A stretch of DNA of 10,918 nt from the NCBI GenBank assembly GCA_003024985.2, contig PXIH01S0036537.1; one strand, written 5' to 3'. Below the pieces are notes generated by a model. The model saw only the letters and a list, made by a program, of their open reading frames with translations, was not told the DNA's origin and ran no database searches. Shown here one piece after another: positions 1-8,089 of this stretch (its first letter is position 1; each line of letters begins with the position of its first letter). The translations under genes and the position numbers were made by a program. The stretch is from Euperipatoides rowelli (lineage: Eukaryota; Onychophora; Udeonychophora; Euonychophora; Peripatopsidae).

Positions 1-839
1 TTTTTTGCTAGAAAAGTAATTCTTTAATTTTAACTGCAGAATATTTATATTCTTCCTGTAAAACAAATTTTCACTTCAGATTGCATCCTTTTCTATTTTG
101 TCAATCGTAATTTTAAAGTCCAGCCAGTCAGTGTCCTAAGATAATTTGAGATTTAATAGTACCATTAATCTAATCCCCAATTAAAGATTAATTATTAATA
201 TTGTGAGCCATGTTTATGTGAAGTAACTAGGTCAGAAATGCGCTATTAAAAAAGAATACTAACCAATCAAATGAAAGATATGGACATTTACTAGTAGATA
301 TTTGAGAACTGCATGCAATATTTACCTCAAATGGTAATTTATGGGCTATAATAAGGTCAATATTTTGCCTCAATTCTACAAGTCGCGTGTTTTTACTCAT
401 GAATTATGCATACCGTATTCCTTTTATGGCTTTTGCAAATGATCAAGAATAATTGAAAAAGCCAAGACAAACTTTACAAATATATTGAGGAAAAATAAAA
501 TCAATGATTTTGAAATATTTAAAGGTCATTACTAAAAAAAAACTTTGCAAGCAAGAAATTAAAATAGAATACATATTGTTAATATTAAACTAGAATTTTG
601 CAAGTTCTTTTTAAAATTTCAAAATTAAAATAACTTAAAGATAAAATGTATATAGGATGTCTGTGTGTCCATTATGTTGTTACTAAAACTGTTTAATTTT
701 AGATTAAAATAGTTTCCGTTCATCAACAGTTAAAAAAAAAAAATCTTACCATTTATATGATGCTTTATAAATTATTTAAAAACTAGCCAAAAATTCAATC
801 TAAGTTGAAATACAACTGGTTCTTGTTATCTATATCTAT
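1..839. other. AT-rich DNA with no recognisable gene
   Basis: Both strands are dense in stop codons and carry many A and T runs. I found no conserved protein motif, no tRNA-like boxes and no clear repeat boundary. Short imperfect inverted pieces such as the one around TTTGCAAG near 543 and TTGCAAGT near 597 are too weak to call. The stretch could be intergenic, intronic or very old repeat. Confidence 0.6.
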
Positions 840-878
840 CCCCTAACCCCTTCCCCTAATAGCAACTCCCCTAACCCC
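840..878 (-). other. G-quadruplex candidate (five G4 tracts on minus strand)
   Basis: The plus strand has CCCC at 840-843, 847-850, 853-856, 868-871 and 875-878. The minus strand therefore has five GGGG tracts with spacers of 3, 11, 2 and 3 bases. Two of the units read GGGGTTAGGGG, which resembles a telomere-type repeat but is not a tandem array. It lies about 20 bp outside the left end of the fold-back element. Formation of the structure is inferred from the pattern only. Confidence 0.5.
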
Positions 879-899
879 TCCTGCCTCTGCCCAGTTATT

Positions 900-1120
900 G
901 GGGATGGTATGCATTTGTAGCCCCCGAAGGCTTAAGTAATTTTGATAATTTTATTTAACGAATATATAGAGTTTATACTCACCTTCAATGTGGTATATTG
1001 GAGAACACTTCGTTGTCTACAGTCCGTGCTCATTTTAGCAAAAAACAGCCTCGGAAATATTCGCTTACATGTTTTTCTCGCCATTTCTGTTAAATACCCC
1101 NTGGTGAGTTTTACTATAAA
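900..1120 (+). repeat. Left arm of fold-back element
   Basis: This arm pairs with the reverse complement of 1340-1560. Shared blocks include TTATTTAACGAATATATAGAG and GGAGAACACTTCGTTGTCTA. Inside the arm, ACTCACC (979-985) and GGTGAGT (1103-1109) form a second, shorter inverted pair. The uncalled base is at 1101. A 77-codon open frame covers the arm on the plus strand and another frame is open on the minus strand; neither resembles a known protein. Confidence 0.8.
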
Positions 1121-1339
1121 TGCTAAAGGGACTAATTTTACAATCTTACAAGTCTGCATCATAACGAGGTTCTGAGTTTTTTTTTTTTGTCTAAAACAAA
1201 CTATATTTTAGCGATTTCAGATTGGAGTTGTTTTCTTCTTGGATGAAGGGTGAATTTGTGGGGTTTTGGGTGGCTACCTCAATTTATTTCAGACACCCAA
1301 AAATCCACCCTTCATTCAAAAAAAAAAGTAACTGTCACG

Positions 1340-1560
1340 TTTATAGTAAAACTCACCAGGTGGTATTTAACAATAATGGCGATATAAACATGTAAGCGAT
1401 GATTTCCAAGGCTGTATTTTGCTAAAACGAGCGTGAACCGTAGACAACGAAGTGTTCTCCAATATGCCAGAATTAAGGTGAGTGTATACTCTATATATTC
1501 GTTAAATAAAAATATCAAAATTGCTTAAGCCTTCTAGACTACAAATGCGTACCAGTCCCC
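1340..1560 (-). repeat. Right arm of fold-back element
   Basis: This is the inverted partner of 900-1120. Read on the minus strand it has an open frame (1312-1518) aligned with the plus-strand frame of the left arm. The two predicted peptides share blocks such as YWRTLRCL, SLGN and VSFTIN, as expected if two DNA copies have diverged. The arm abuts LINE-A sequence at its right edge. Confidence 0.8.
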
Positions 1561-1652
1561 ATTTATTTATGGAGGATTTCATCAAGAATAATTGCAATAT
1601 GATTTGAAGAGAAGAAAATAAATCTACTATTTATACTGTGCAATGCTCCAAT
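1561..1652 (+). pseudogene. LINE-A segment 1: part of AP endonuclease domain
   Basis: The frame with codons starting at 1561 reads SSRII, then an in-frame TGA, then FEEKKINL, followed by a degenerate form of the VYAPT motif (here NAPM once read across the later insertion). This is the core beta-strand region of the APE-type endonuclease found at the N-terminus of non-LTR retrotransposon ORF2, which nicks target DNA. The segment stops abruptly at the AAT-flanked transposon (1653) and the same frame resumes at 3090. The left edge against the fold-back element is uncertain; LINE-like sequence is convincing only from about 1567. Confidence 0.75.
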
Positions 1653-1684
1653 CAGCCTGTTTCTATAGGCGCTTATTAGCTCGA
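1653..1684 (+). repeat. Left terminal inverted repeat of AAT-flanked transposon
   Basis: This 32-bp end matches the reverse complement of 3059-3089 with about three mismatches and one single-base gap. Beyond it the two ends stay similar only as scattered GATCCC and AGTCCAC motifs, so the strict repeat is short and a looser subterminal zone follows. Confidence 0.85.
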
Positions 1685-2213
1685 GCTAAGCTAGATCGAT
1701 CCCATTCAGTCCACTTTTCCCTAATTCCTGTTTGTGTTTCCATGGTCAAATTAGAGCTAACTGGACTAACCTATCAATAGGTGCAATATAAAGCAAGTGG
1801 ACTAACCAATTAAATAGGCACAACCAAAAACTATTTCTTACAATTTTAAATATTTATTTATTAAATTAAAATATTATCATTAGGAATATTATTATTGTTT
1901 ATGACTGAAAAATGTTTGAATTTTTAATATATAAGTTGTAAAAACAAATATATTAAATAAGTCACATTATTATATTGTATACCTTTTTTTATTTTTCAAA
2001 TATTTTTATTGGTTCTTAAACGTTTTTTTTTTTTTTTACTTCTATTATTTATTAAATTTTAACTAATATACAGCTGAATATTTGCCAGTATACTAGAATG
2101 TTTGTAAGGTGAACAAAATTGCTTGTATAGCCTTCTTAAATTTATTGGGAAAAAAAAAAAAAGATAAATGTCACCGTTTGCCGAAAAATCACCTGTTACC
2201 CCAAGCATCTCTC

Positions 2214-2282
2214 TTTTTTTTTTAATTTCCAGAAATAATCCATCCTTCACTCACTTGGAAATGTTTTTCCAGAATAGTTAAT
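2214..2282 (+). repeat. Internal direct repeat, copy 1
   Basis: The block TTTCCAGAAATAATCCATCC with the following CTTCACTCA and CAGAAT resembles 2704-2764, where the order is ATTTCCAAATAATCATT, CTTCACTCATTG and CAGAATGG. It is a diverged direct repeat of about 55-65 bp inside the AAT-flanked transposon. Its role is unknown. Confidence 0.5.
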
Positions 2283-2703
2283 AGTTTCACTATTTAGATA
2301 ATCTCTGAAACTCTTTTCAAAAGACGAAATAGTTTAGCATTTCTCAACATACAGTATAATTTTAGCACGGTGACTATAATAGTTGATCAATTTCAAACAT
2401 TGTGTGAGTTTGTGCTTGTTAACCTAAATAATTAAACTTCTGGAAATTTATTTATGCTTCGTAGCTTTGTCAATATGGCGAAGGAAAGATTTCGGACAGA
2501 AATAGAAAGTCAACAACGCGTTACAACTTGTGCTGTGCAACGAGTTAGAATAAGAATACAAAATAAAAAAAAGTGACAATAATTCCATTGCATGCTACTG
2601 TATCTCTACTATTTTTAAAGACGTGCGCTATCACGAGTGAGATCTTCCAATTGAAAGCTACTGTATGTGTTTTAAAAATATTATCGGGCGACATAGCAAC
2701 ATA

Positions 2704-2764
2704 CTTTATTTTTATTTCCAAATAATCATTCTTCACTCATTGAAAAGTGGTTAACAGAATGGAT
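2704..2764 (+). repeat. Internal direct repeat, copy 2
   Basis: This is the second copy of the diverged internal repeat described at 2214-2282. On the minus strand, each copy sits at the start of a short open frame, giving similar first residues (MKDGLFLEIK and MKNDYLEIK). That likeness follows from the DNA repeat and is not evidence for a gene. Confidence 0.5.
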
Positions 2765-3058
2765 TACATAAAATATAAATAAAAAACAACATATAAATAA
2801 AATATTAAAAAAAAACAAATGTAAATAAAGTAACTATAGTATATAAATTGTAAATACAGTAGATGACTTGTGGTAGCTTAGCTTTTAACCAATAACAGCA
2901 ATGGCAACAGCTGTCTAGCTCGCTTAATACCCTTGGGATTCCTCTAGTCCACAACATTTAAGCGAGCTGACTTAGTCCACATTTGAGATCGAGCTAGGAA
3001 AAAAAATCTGTTTCCATGATACAATTATCCGAGTCCACTGGGATCAAGCCGACTGGGA

Positions 3059-3089
3059 TCGAGCTATAAGCACCCATGGAAACAGGCTG
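3059..3089 (-). repeat. Right terminal inverted repeat of AAT-flanked transposon
   Basis: The reverse complement reads CAGCCTGTTTCCATGGGTGC and matches the left end at 1653. The base after 3089 starts the right copy of the AAT target duplication, and LINE-A coding sequence follows at once. Confidence 0.85.
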
Positions 3090-4226
3090 AATGGCATATA
3101 GCAATGAAGAAGAAATTTAACAATTGTACAAATCAGCTAGAAGACATGTTCAAAGAAATAAATTTAATGATCTGGTAATTATAACCAGTGGTTTAAATGC
3201 TAAAGTGAGGCTAGATAGAGGCAGAAGTACTGTCGGCTCTTGGGGATTAGGAAAAAGAAATGATAGAAGCAACCTACTTACTAATTTGTGTAACAGCCAA
3301 GAATTATGGATTGCAAATGCCTAGACTGAACGAAAAAGTAGTAGCAGACATACTTGCACTTCACAAAATGGAATGATGAAGAACCAAATAGAATTCATCA
3401 TAACTTCCAAAAGACATAAAATCAATGTTAAAAATTGCAAACCCATGCCAGGAGCTGACTGTGGATCAGACCACAACCCTGTAGTCTGCATATTAGAGAT
3501 CAATTTAAAATGGATGGGTGAAGTACTCAATAATGATACATAAGTTGTTCTGTTAATGAAAAACTAAGAGAAAATTTTAATAAAGTTAGTTGCACAAGGC
3601 AAGGTAATCTTAATGAAAAGTGGAACAAAGTTATGGAAGACATAATTCATCAAACAGCAAAAGAGGAAATAAGATTTCAAAAGAAAAAAAAGGCAAAAGT
3701 ACATGGATTACTAAAGATACTTTAAAACTTATGGATGAAAGAAGGGAGGTGAGACAAAATATAGGGATATATATAAATTATTAAATTCCATAATTAGAAA
3801 AAGATGCAGGATAGAAAAACAAAAATGGCTTGAAGATAGATGTATAGAAATTGAGAAGCTGAATAAAGGACATAACTCATGCAGACTACCCAGAATGGTA
3901 AAATAATTGCAACAAGGTGGAACAAAAATAACAGATGAATCAAGCCTAAAGATGGCAGATTGTGGAAAGATGGTAGCAATATGATAAGGAACGTAATGAA
4001 AAAGGAGAAACTATGGAAGAATGGAAACATTCAGATGGTAATGAAGGACTGGAAATTTTGAAAAAGATAAGGCCAGTAAAAGCAAATGGGATTGGTAACA
4101 TCCAATAATTTCTGAAGATGGATGACGATATACTAGAAATTATCACACACCTAATGAATGATAAATATATGTCTGGTGAAATTCCAAATAATTTTAAGAG
4201 ATCAATAATGATTCCCATACCTAAGG
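3090..4226 (+). pseudogene. LINE-A segment 2: endonuclease C-terminal half, linker and start of RT
   Basis: The segment opens with SNEEEI (frame continued from segment 1). It continues through DLVIITSGLNAKVRLDRG, a decayed form of the GDFNAKVG motif, then HTCTSQNG/NQIEFIITSKRH and GADCGSDHNPVV. The catalytic SDH triplet of the APE endonuclease is at 3466-3474. A lysine-rich linker follows. RT sequence then begins: KANGIGNIQ (usually KAPGxDxIP), ILEIITHLMND, GEIPNNFKRSIMIPIPK. Several in-frame stops and frameshifts are visible (for example the TAG after LWIANA near 3322 and TAA at 3541), so no protein can be made. The pattern resembles the endonuclease-RT proteins often labelled craniofacial development protein 2-like (RTE or a related clade). 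The segment ends at the hAT-like MITE. Confidence 0.88.
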
Positions 4227-4573
4227 CAAGCGCCACACTGGTAGATATGACAACTAGCGGTGCAGAACGATGATGTTAAAGAACATAGGTTGAAATCGGC
4301 GGTGCCACACTCAAAAGCGCGGTAATTTTGCGTTGACCCGCGGTGACCTGCGTTGGTTTTGGGGGGAATATTAATAGAGATAGTTTTAAAAATTTGAGTG
4401 TCAACTCACGGTGAAACCACGTCCACCATTTTATACAACAAAAGTCACTAGTTTAAAAACTACCGCGAGGTAGCTCGCATTGAGTGTGATACCTGTTTTA
4501 TTTTTCACCGAATTTCATCGTGAGGAGTCAACGGGCGGCAACACGAGTAGTCGTATATTCCAGTGTGGCGCCA
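4227..4573. mobile_element. hAT-like MITE nested in LINE-A, ACCTAAG target duplication
   Basis: The 347-bp insert has ends CAAGCGCCACACTGG and, inverted, TGGCGCCACACTGG. ACCTAAG is present on both sides (4219-4225 and 4574-4580). The adjoining eighth base differs (G versus A), consistent with a decayed 8-bp hAT-type duplication. Removing the insert and one duplicate joins MIPIPK directly to KNNSIDCSNFRTIS, the expected RT order. A second inverted pair lies inside the ends: CCACACTCAA plus GCGGTA near 4305-4324 against TACCGCG plus TTGAGTGTG near 4461-4488. It is richer in G, C and CpG than its surroundings. No open frame inside it is meaningful; the 71-codon frame at 4480-4695 runs across the boundary into the LINE. 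Confidence 0.82.
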
Positions 4574-5780
4574 ACCTAAGAAATAATAGTATAGATTGTA
4601 GCAACTTTAGAACAATTAGTATCATAACACATGCAGCTAAGAGATTATTAGGTGTTTTAAGAAGAATAAGAAGTAAAATCATGGAAAATATGTAAGATGA
4701 TCAATATGGTTTCAGACCCAACAAAGAAACTAGAGATGGAATCATGGAATTGAACAACATAGCACAAAAATGTTTAAAGGATTATAAGACACTGTATATA
4801 GGATTTGTGGATTTTGAGAAAGCTTTTGACAGAGTTGATCATAAGAAACTGGTAAGTATATTGAAGAATATATGAATTGATGGAAAAGACTTAACAAATA
4901 TAAGCAACATGTACAAAGGACAAACAGTAGCATTAAGATAAATAATTTCACTGACTGACCTCAGACAAGTATGCTTATGGTCTCAATTATTTTCCAACAT
5001 ATATAGTGAAGAAATCATCAATGAACACTAAATGACATTGATTGGATAAAAACAGGAGTAAAGAACTTCAATAGAATAAGGTTTTCTGATGATATTGTTG
5101 TTATCATGGCAAGTAAAGCTCAAAAAATTAATTTAATTGGAGCACAATACATAATGAAAATCAATAAGTTATAGAAAAGGAAAACACACTGGTAGGTGAC
5201 TGGAAACAAAGGAGACATTAAATGTAAGATCAAAATGGAAGGTTAAGGAATTTAGATATTTTGGCAGCTTGATAACAGAAGAAGGAATAATCACAAAAGA
5301 AATCTGAACAAGGACAGGAATGTAAAAAAATCTGGATTTTGTAATCCAAAAGAACTTCTAATAAGAGACGTTATCAAATTTAAAATTGAATGCTATGTTA
5401 GACTATGTGAGTTTTGGACTTTAACCAAAGACTAGAAGAATGTTGAAAATAAAATGGACAGATTTGAGCAGAAATGAGGAAGTGTGGCAATGAAGGGAAG
5501 GTGATTATAGTCTTTTGGTTGAAGTAATGAAGGGGAAATGGATATGACTGTACTGGGCATATCTTGAGAACATGTACAGGAATTAGACTAGTGACTGCAC
5601 TTGAGAAATGAAAAGAAAGGTAAAAGAAGAAGAGGAAGACCAAGAAGAGAATGGTTGGATGACCTTAAGGACTGCCCTACATCAGGCAATTATATTAAAA
5701 AGAAGAGCTCAAGTTAGAAACCTTTTGTGATCCAGGAATGTGAACCTCAACCTCGGAGAACGCACTTAATGATAATGATG
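4574..5780 (+). pseudogene. LINE-A segment 3: reverse transcriptase core, C-terminus and 3' end
   Basis: Read in changing frames, the RT landmarks appear in order. They are CSNFRTISIITHAAK; YGFRPNKETRDGIMEL (about 4708-4752); FVDFEKAFDRVDHKKL with the first catalytic aspartate (about 4804-4851); a decayed RQGCxLSP region with NIYSEEIINE (about 4960-5026); and FSDDIVV replacing the usual FADD/YADD box (about 5084-5104). FRYFGSLITEEG follows (about 5250-5286), then WTLTKD and the C-terminal GKRRRGRPRREWLDDLKD (5619-5672). The last residues LNLGERT end at TAA (5767-5769), followed by the short TAATGATAATGATGA tract that probably marks the 3' end. Many stops and indels show it is long dead. Catalytic aspartates of both RT boxes are still readable. 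Confidence 0.88.
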
Positions 5781-6128
5781 AACAAACAAGGAATTACAGC
5801 TAATAACTTTTTTGTCATTACAATGGGTGCCATCAAGGATTATAATAAATTAATTACTCTCCCATCTTCAACCCATTGGATGGTTACAAGCAAGCCAGCA
5901 TAGGTTACTCATGTGATATTGCTCATGCGATATGACTTACATGACATGCTCTACCAAGTCTGAAACATGTTTTGAAGGTTGTTTTGCTCTCCTGGCAGAA
6001 GAGAGAGAACAAACCTGGCAGATCTTATAAAAAAATGACTGATATGTGTGTGTGTGTGTGTGTGTGTGTATAGTGATATAGACTGGAAGGGAGAGGGAGC
6101 ATTAGAGTGTATTATGAGTGCTAATGTA
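5781..6128. other. Spacer between LINE-A and the long-TIR element
   Basis: No gene is visible. The stretch has somewhat more balanced base composition than its neighbours, a 14-bp imperfect direct repeat CTCATGTGATATTG/CTCATGCGATATGA at 5908-5935, and the TG microsatellite. The 60-codon minus-strand frame at 5951-6133 includes the microsatellite and encodes a Thr-His run, so it is an artefact. Confidence 0.6.
6045..6069 (+). repeat. (TG)n microsatellite
   Basis: There are twelve uninterrupted TG units plus a final T, preceded by GATA and followed by ATAG. It is a plain dinucleotide repeat. Confidence 0.97.
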
Positions 6129-6129
6129 A

Positions 6130-6720
6130 ACAAAAGCTAAAATGGTTTATTTTTACCTTAAAAGTCATGTTTAATTCATCATTTCTTCATATTTGATTAA
6201 ATAATTAAGATAATCTCAGTTTATTAGGCCGTTTACAAATAATGAAATACAAGGTCTGACGTCAATACATGTCATCTTGATAGCGCTGTTGTTTTAGGCA
6301 TTGTATTCTTATACAAGATCTCGGAAATTTGGTCACGCAGACCACATTGAAAATAAAGTTCTTACGGTAAAATATCCCTTAGCAATAATATTAACGGCTC
6401 ATTCAATTTTACTTTTTTTTTTTTTTTTGGAATTTGAACTCATTGGGTTTAAATGCAAAATAATTAAGTTTCCCAATCAGGAAACAACGTGGGCTATTTA
6501 TTATAATTCTGAATACATAATATATTAATAATCATTACAAACATTTATACAGAATGAAAAAAAAAACATATTGTATAATACAATTTCAATTTTTCACCGG
6601 AAAATGCTACAGAAAATACATTAAAGGTCACATGAAATGCATTTTTTTTTATGATTTCATTTCAAAGAAAATTATTAAAAATTGTTAAAAAAAAAAAAAT
6701 TCCAAAAAATAAGGGAGCTA
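6130..6720 (+). repeat. Left long inverted arm
   Basis: Matched in order to the reverse complement of the right arm. 6130-6165 matches 8812-8847, the zone around CTTATACAAGATCT at 6308 matches AGATCTTGTATAAG at 8659, and the zone 6650-6712 matches 8105-8175. A weaker trace of the pairing (GATTGTATGCAAAC near 6826 with the complement of GTTTTCATACAATGACATC near 7997) suggests the arms once reached further inward. The open frame 6301-6528 lies wholly in this arm and is probably chance. Confidence 0.8.
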
Positions 6721-7415
6721 TTAAAAAAATGCAATTTAAAAGTTAATCCTTTAAGCTCCTTCCCCTTTGAATGGAACTGATAAAAATATCCTGTAGGTAG
6801 GGTTGATTGTAATCCATTGATGACATGATTGTATGCAAACAACTGGCTACTACAAGTTACTTCAGCACAATTGTTTGGAGATGGGTAATATATTATATAT
6901 AGTGCAATAAAACATTCTATAATAAATTTGGTCTTATTTTCCATTTACATATCTTGTCAAAATATTTTTATTTATTACTATATATCTCCAATAAAAAAAT
7001 TACATTTTGATTTAACGTCTTTATAAATGTTGAAAAATGGGGGAATGCGTAAACTTTGGCCGAATATAGTGAAACTACACCACCATTGTAGGGTAAAAAC
7101 TGATCTATGCATTGAAAAAAAAAGGCAAATTGTTAGAATTTATATAATATGCTAAAACTGAATGATTTCAGTATTTTTAGCTTAACGCTCTTTGGTTTGA
7201 TAATATCGGCAGACCAATTACAATTCATAGATTTAAAAAAAAAAATTGTGTCGTAACCTATCACAGTTTTTTTTTTCTTTTTACTACTATCTAAACTATT
7301 ATTTTTCAGACAAACACATGCCAACCGTATCCTATTATTGTATTATTTAAAAAAATATGTGTGTCTTTGTTAAAATTTAGGATTAGGGGCTTTATTTGAT
7401 TTCACATTATATAAT

Positions 7416-7938
7416 GTAGGCTACTTCAATTTTGTTCTTTTAATAGACCAAATAATAATATTGGTAAGTAGGCTAAATGAAAATGTATGTTACATAAGAA
7501 AGGCCTGAGATGAATAGGTTATGTTAGATTGTTCACTCGACAGAAAGTACTTCATTATTTTTCTAGTATAGCTTTTAATGAAATCGTACGACGCTGTGAT
7601 TTATTACGTAAGAAAAAATATTATTGTATTTATATTCACCGTATACAAATAATTTTTACTTTTAGTAGCCTACATCAATTTTTTAATGCTTCATACTGAT
7701 AATTCTATATTTAAATATATTTACTTAATTTATAAATATGATTATATAAAAGTAAATCAACCAGTCTGTGCGTGCCGTATTCATTCAGAAGATGATGATT
7801 CGACACTAACGTCCCCAGCCAGGGGAATTGTACAGTTGAAATATCTTTGCCGTCCATAATGAGTTAAATTAAGTCTCTAGTTATTAAAAATAATAAACAG
7901 AAAAAATACTTGACAGATCCGTGGATAACGTAGCCTAC
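7416..7938. repeat. Palindromic GTAGSCTAC motifs in the core of the long-TIR element
   Basis: The 9-mer GTAGGCTAC or its own complement GTAGCCTAC occurs at 7416-7424, 7665-7673 and 7930-7938, and a near copy GTAGGCTAA at 7468-7476. Two of them lie in a longer direct repeat: GTAGGCTACTTCAATTTT (7416) and GTAGCCTACATCAATTTT (7665), with 16 of 18 bases equal. The function is unknown. They may be binding motifs or simply a common simple motif of this genome. Confidence 0.45.
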
Positions 7939-8089
7939 TGTAGGTTGTTTCTAAATTCTTATCTATGCAATGAAAGATTGCTCATTCCGTGCTAGCGTTT
8001 TCATACAATGACATCACAAAATAAACTCAGACCCAATGACTCATTCCTAGTGACCTCTGACCTAAGTAGAAATTTCTTAATTTAATTTA

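Larger units (their letters stand above)
900..1560. mobile_element. Fold-back (long inverted repeat) element, non-coding
   Basis: The sequence from GGGGATGGTA at 900 reappears inverted and ends at CCAGTCCCC at 1560. The outer arms (900-1120 and 1340-1560) align along their whole length at about 85% by eye. An inner pair of arms (1243-1275 and 1291-1317, core GATGAAGGGTG/GAATGAAGGGTGG) surrounds a loop of about 15 bp. The left half has about 120 bp (1121-1241) with no partner in the right half, where only 22 bp are present. The trinucleotide ATT lies directly outside both ends (897-899 and 1561-1563) and could be a target duplication, but three bases are weak evidence. No transposase is visible. 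It could be a fold-back element, a MITE, or two neighbouring copies of one repeat in opposite orientation. Confidence 0.75.
1653..3089. mobile_element. Non-autonomous DNA transposon inserted in LINE-A, AAT target duplication
   Basis: The element is 1437 bp long. It begins CAGCCTGTTTCTATAGG and ends with the inverted form CCATGGAAACAGGCTG. AAT lies just outside both ends (1650-1652 and 3090-3092). Deleting the element plus one AAT rejoins the LINE-A endonuclease frame, which strongly supports these boundaries. Subterminal motifs recur: TGTTTCCATG near 1735 and 3009, and AGTCCAC or its complement near 1707, 1763, 1798, 2948, 2975 and 3031. The interior is AT-rich, with only short open frames on the minus strand (2059-2250 and 2545-2736) that do not show transposase motifs. 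A 3-bp duplication fits PIF/Harbinger or CACTA-type elements, but the ends do not let me choose between them. Confidence 0.85.

Noticed and set aside
844-878. Interstitial telomere repeat
   Set aside because: GGGGTTAGGGG units are present but not in tandem TTAGGG register, so it is better called a G-rich tract.
2545-2736. Minus-strand frame in the AAT-flanked transposon considered as a transposase remnant
   Set aside because: Residues such as HVFKNSRDT hint at a DDE-type context, but no acidic triad or conserved block can be seen in 63 codons, and the start is explained by an internal DNA repeat.
3794-4236. Two overlapping minus-strand open frames (78 and 96 codons) with hydrophobic, membrane-like translations
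   Set aside because: They lie antisense to A-rich LINE-A coding sequence, whose complement gives Phe/Leu/Ser-rich peptides; no independent motif or start context supports them.
4480-4695. 71-codon plus-strand frame starting with MSVIPVLFF
   Set aside because: Its first third is MITE sequence and the rest is the decayed LINE-A RT; the ATG is in the insert, so it is a chance fusion and not a gene.
5398-5643. 81-codon minus-strand frame with a signal-peptide-like start
   Set aside because: It is the antisense of the Lys/Arg/Glu-rich LINE-A C-terminal region and has no recognisable domain.
5951-6133. 60-codon minus-strand frame with a Thr-His repeat
   Set aside because: The repeat is just the translation of the TG microsatellite.
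6675-6944. 89-codon minus-strand frame at the inner edge of the left arm
   Set aside because: Composition is dominated by A/T runs (poly-Phe end), no motif is visible, and the right arm does not keep the frame.
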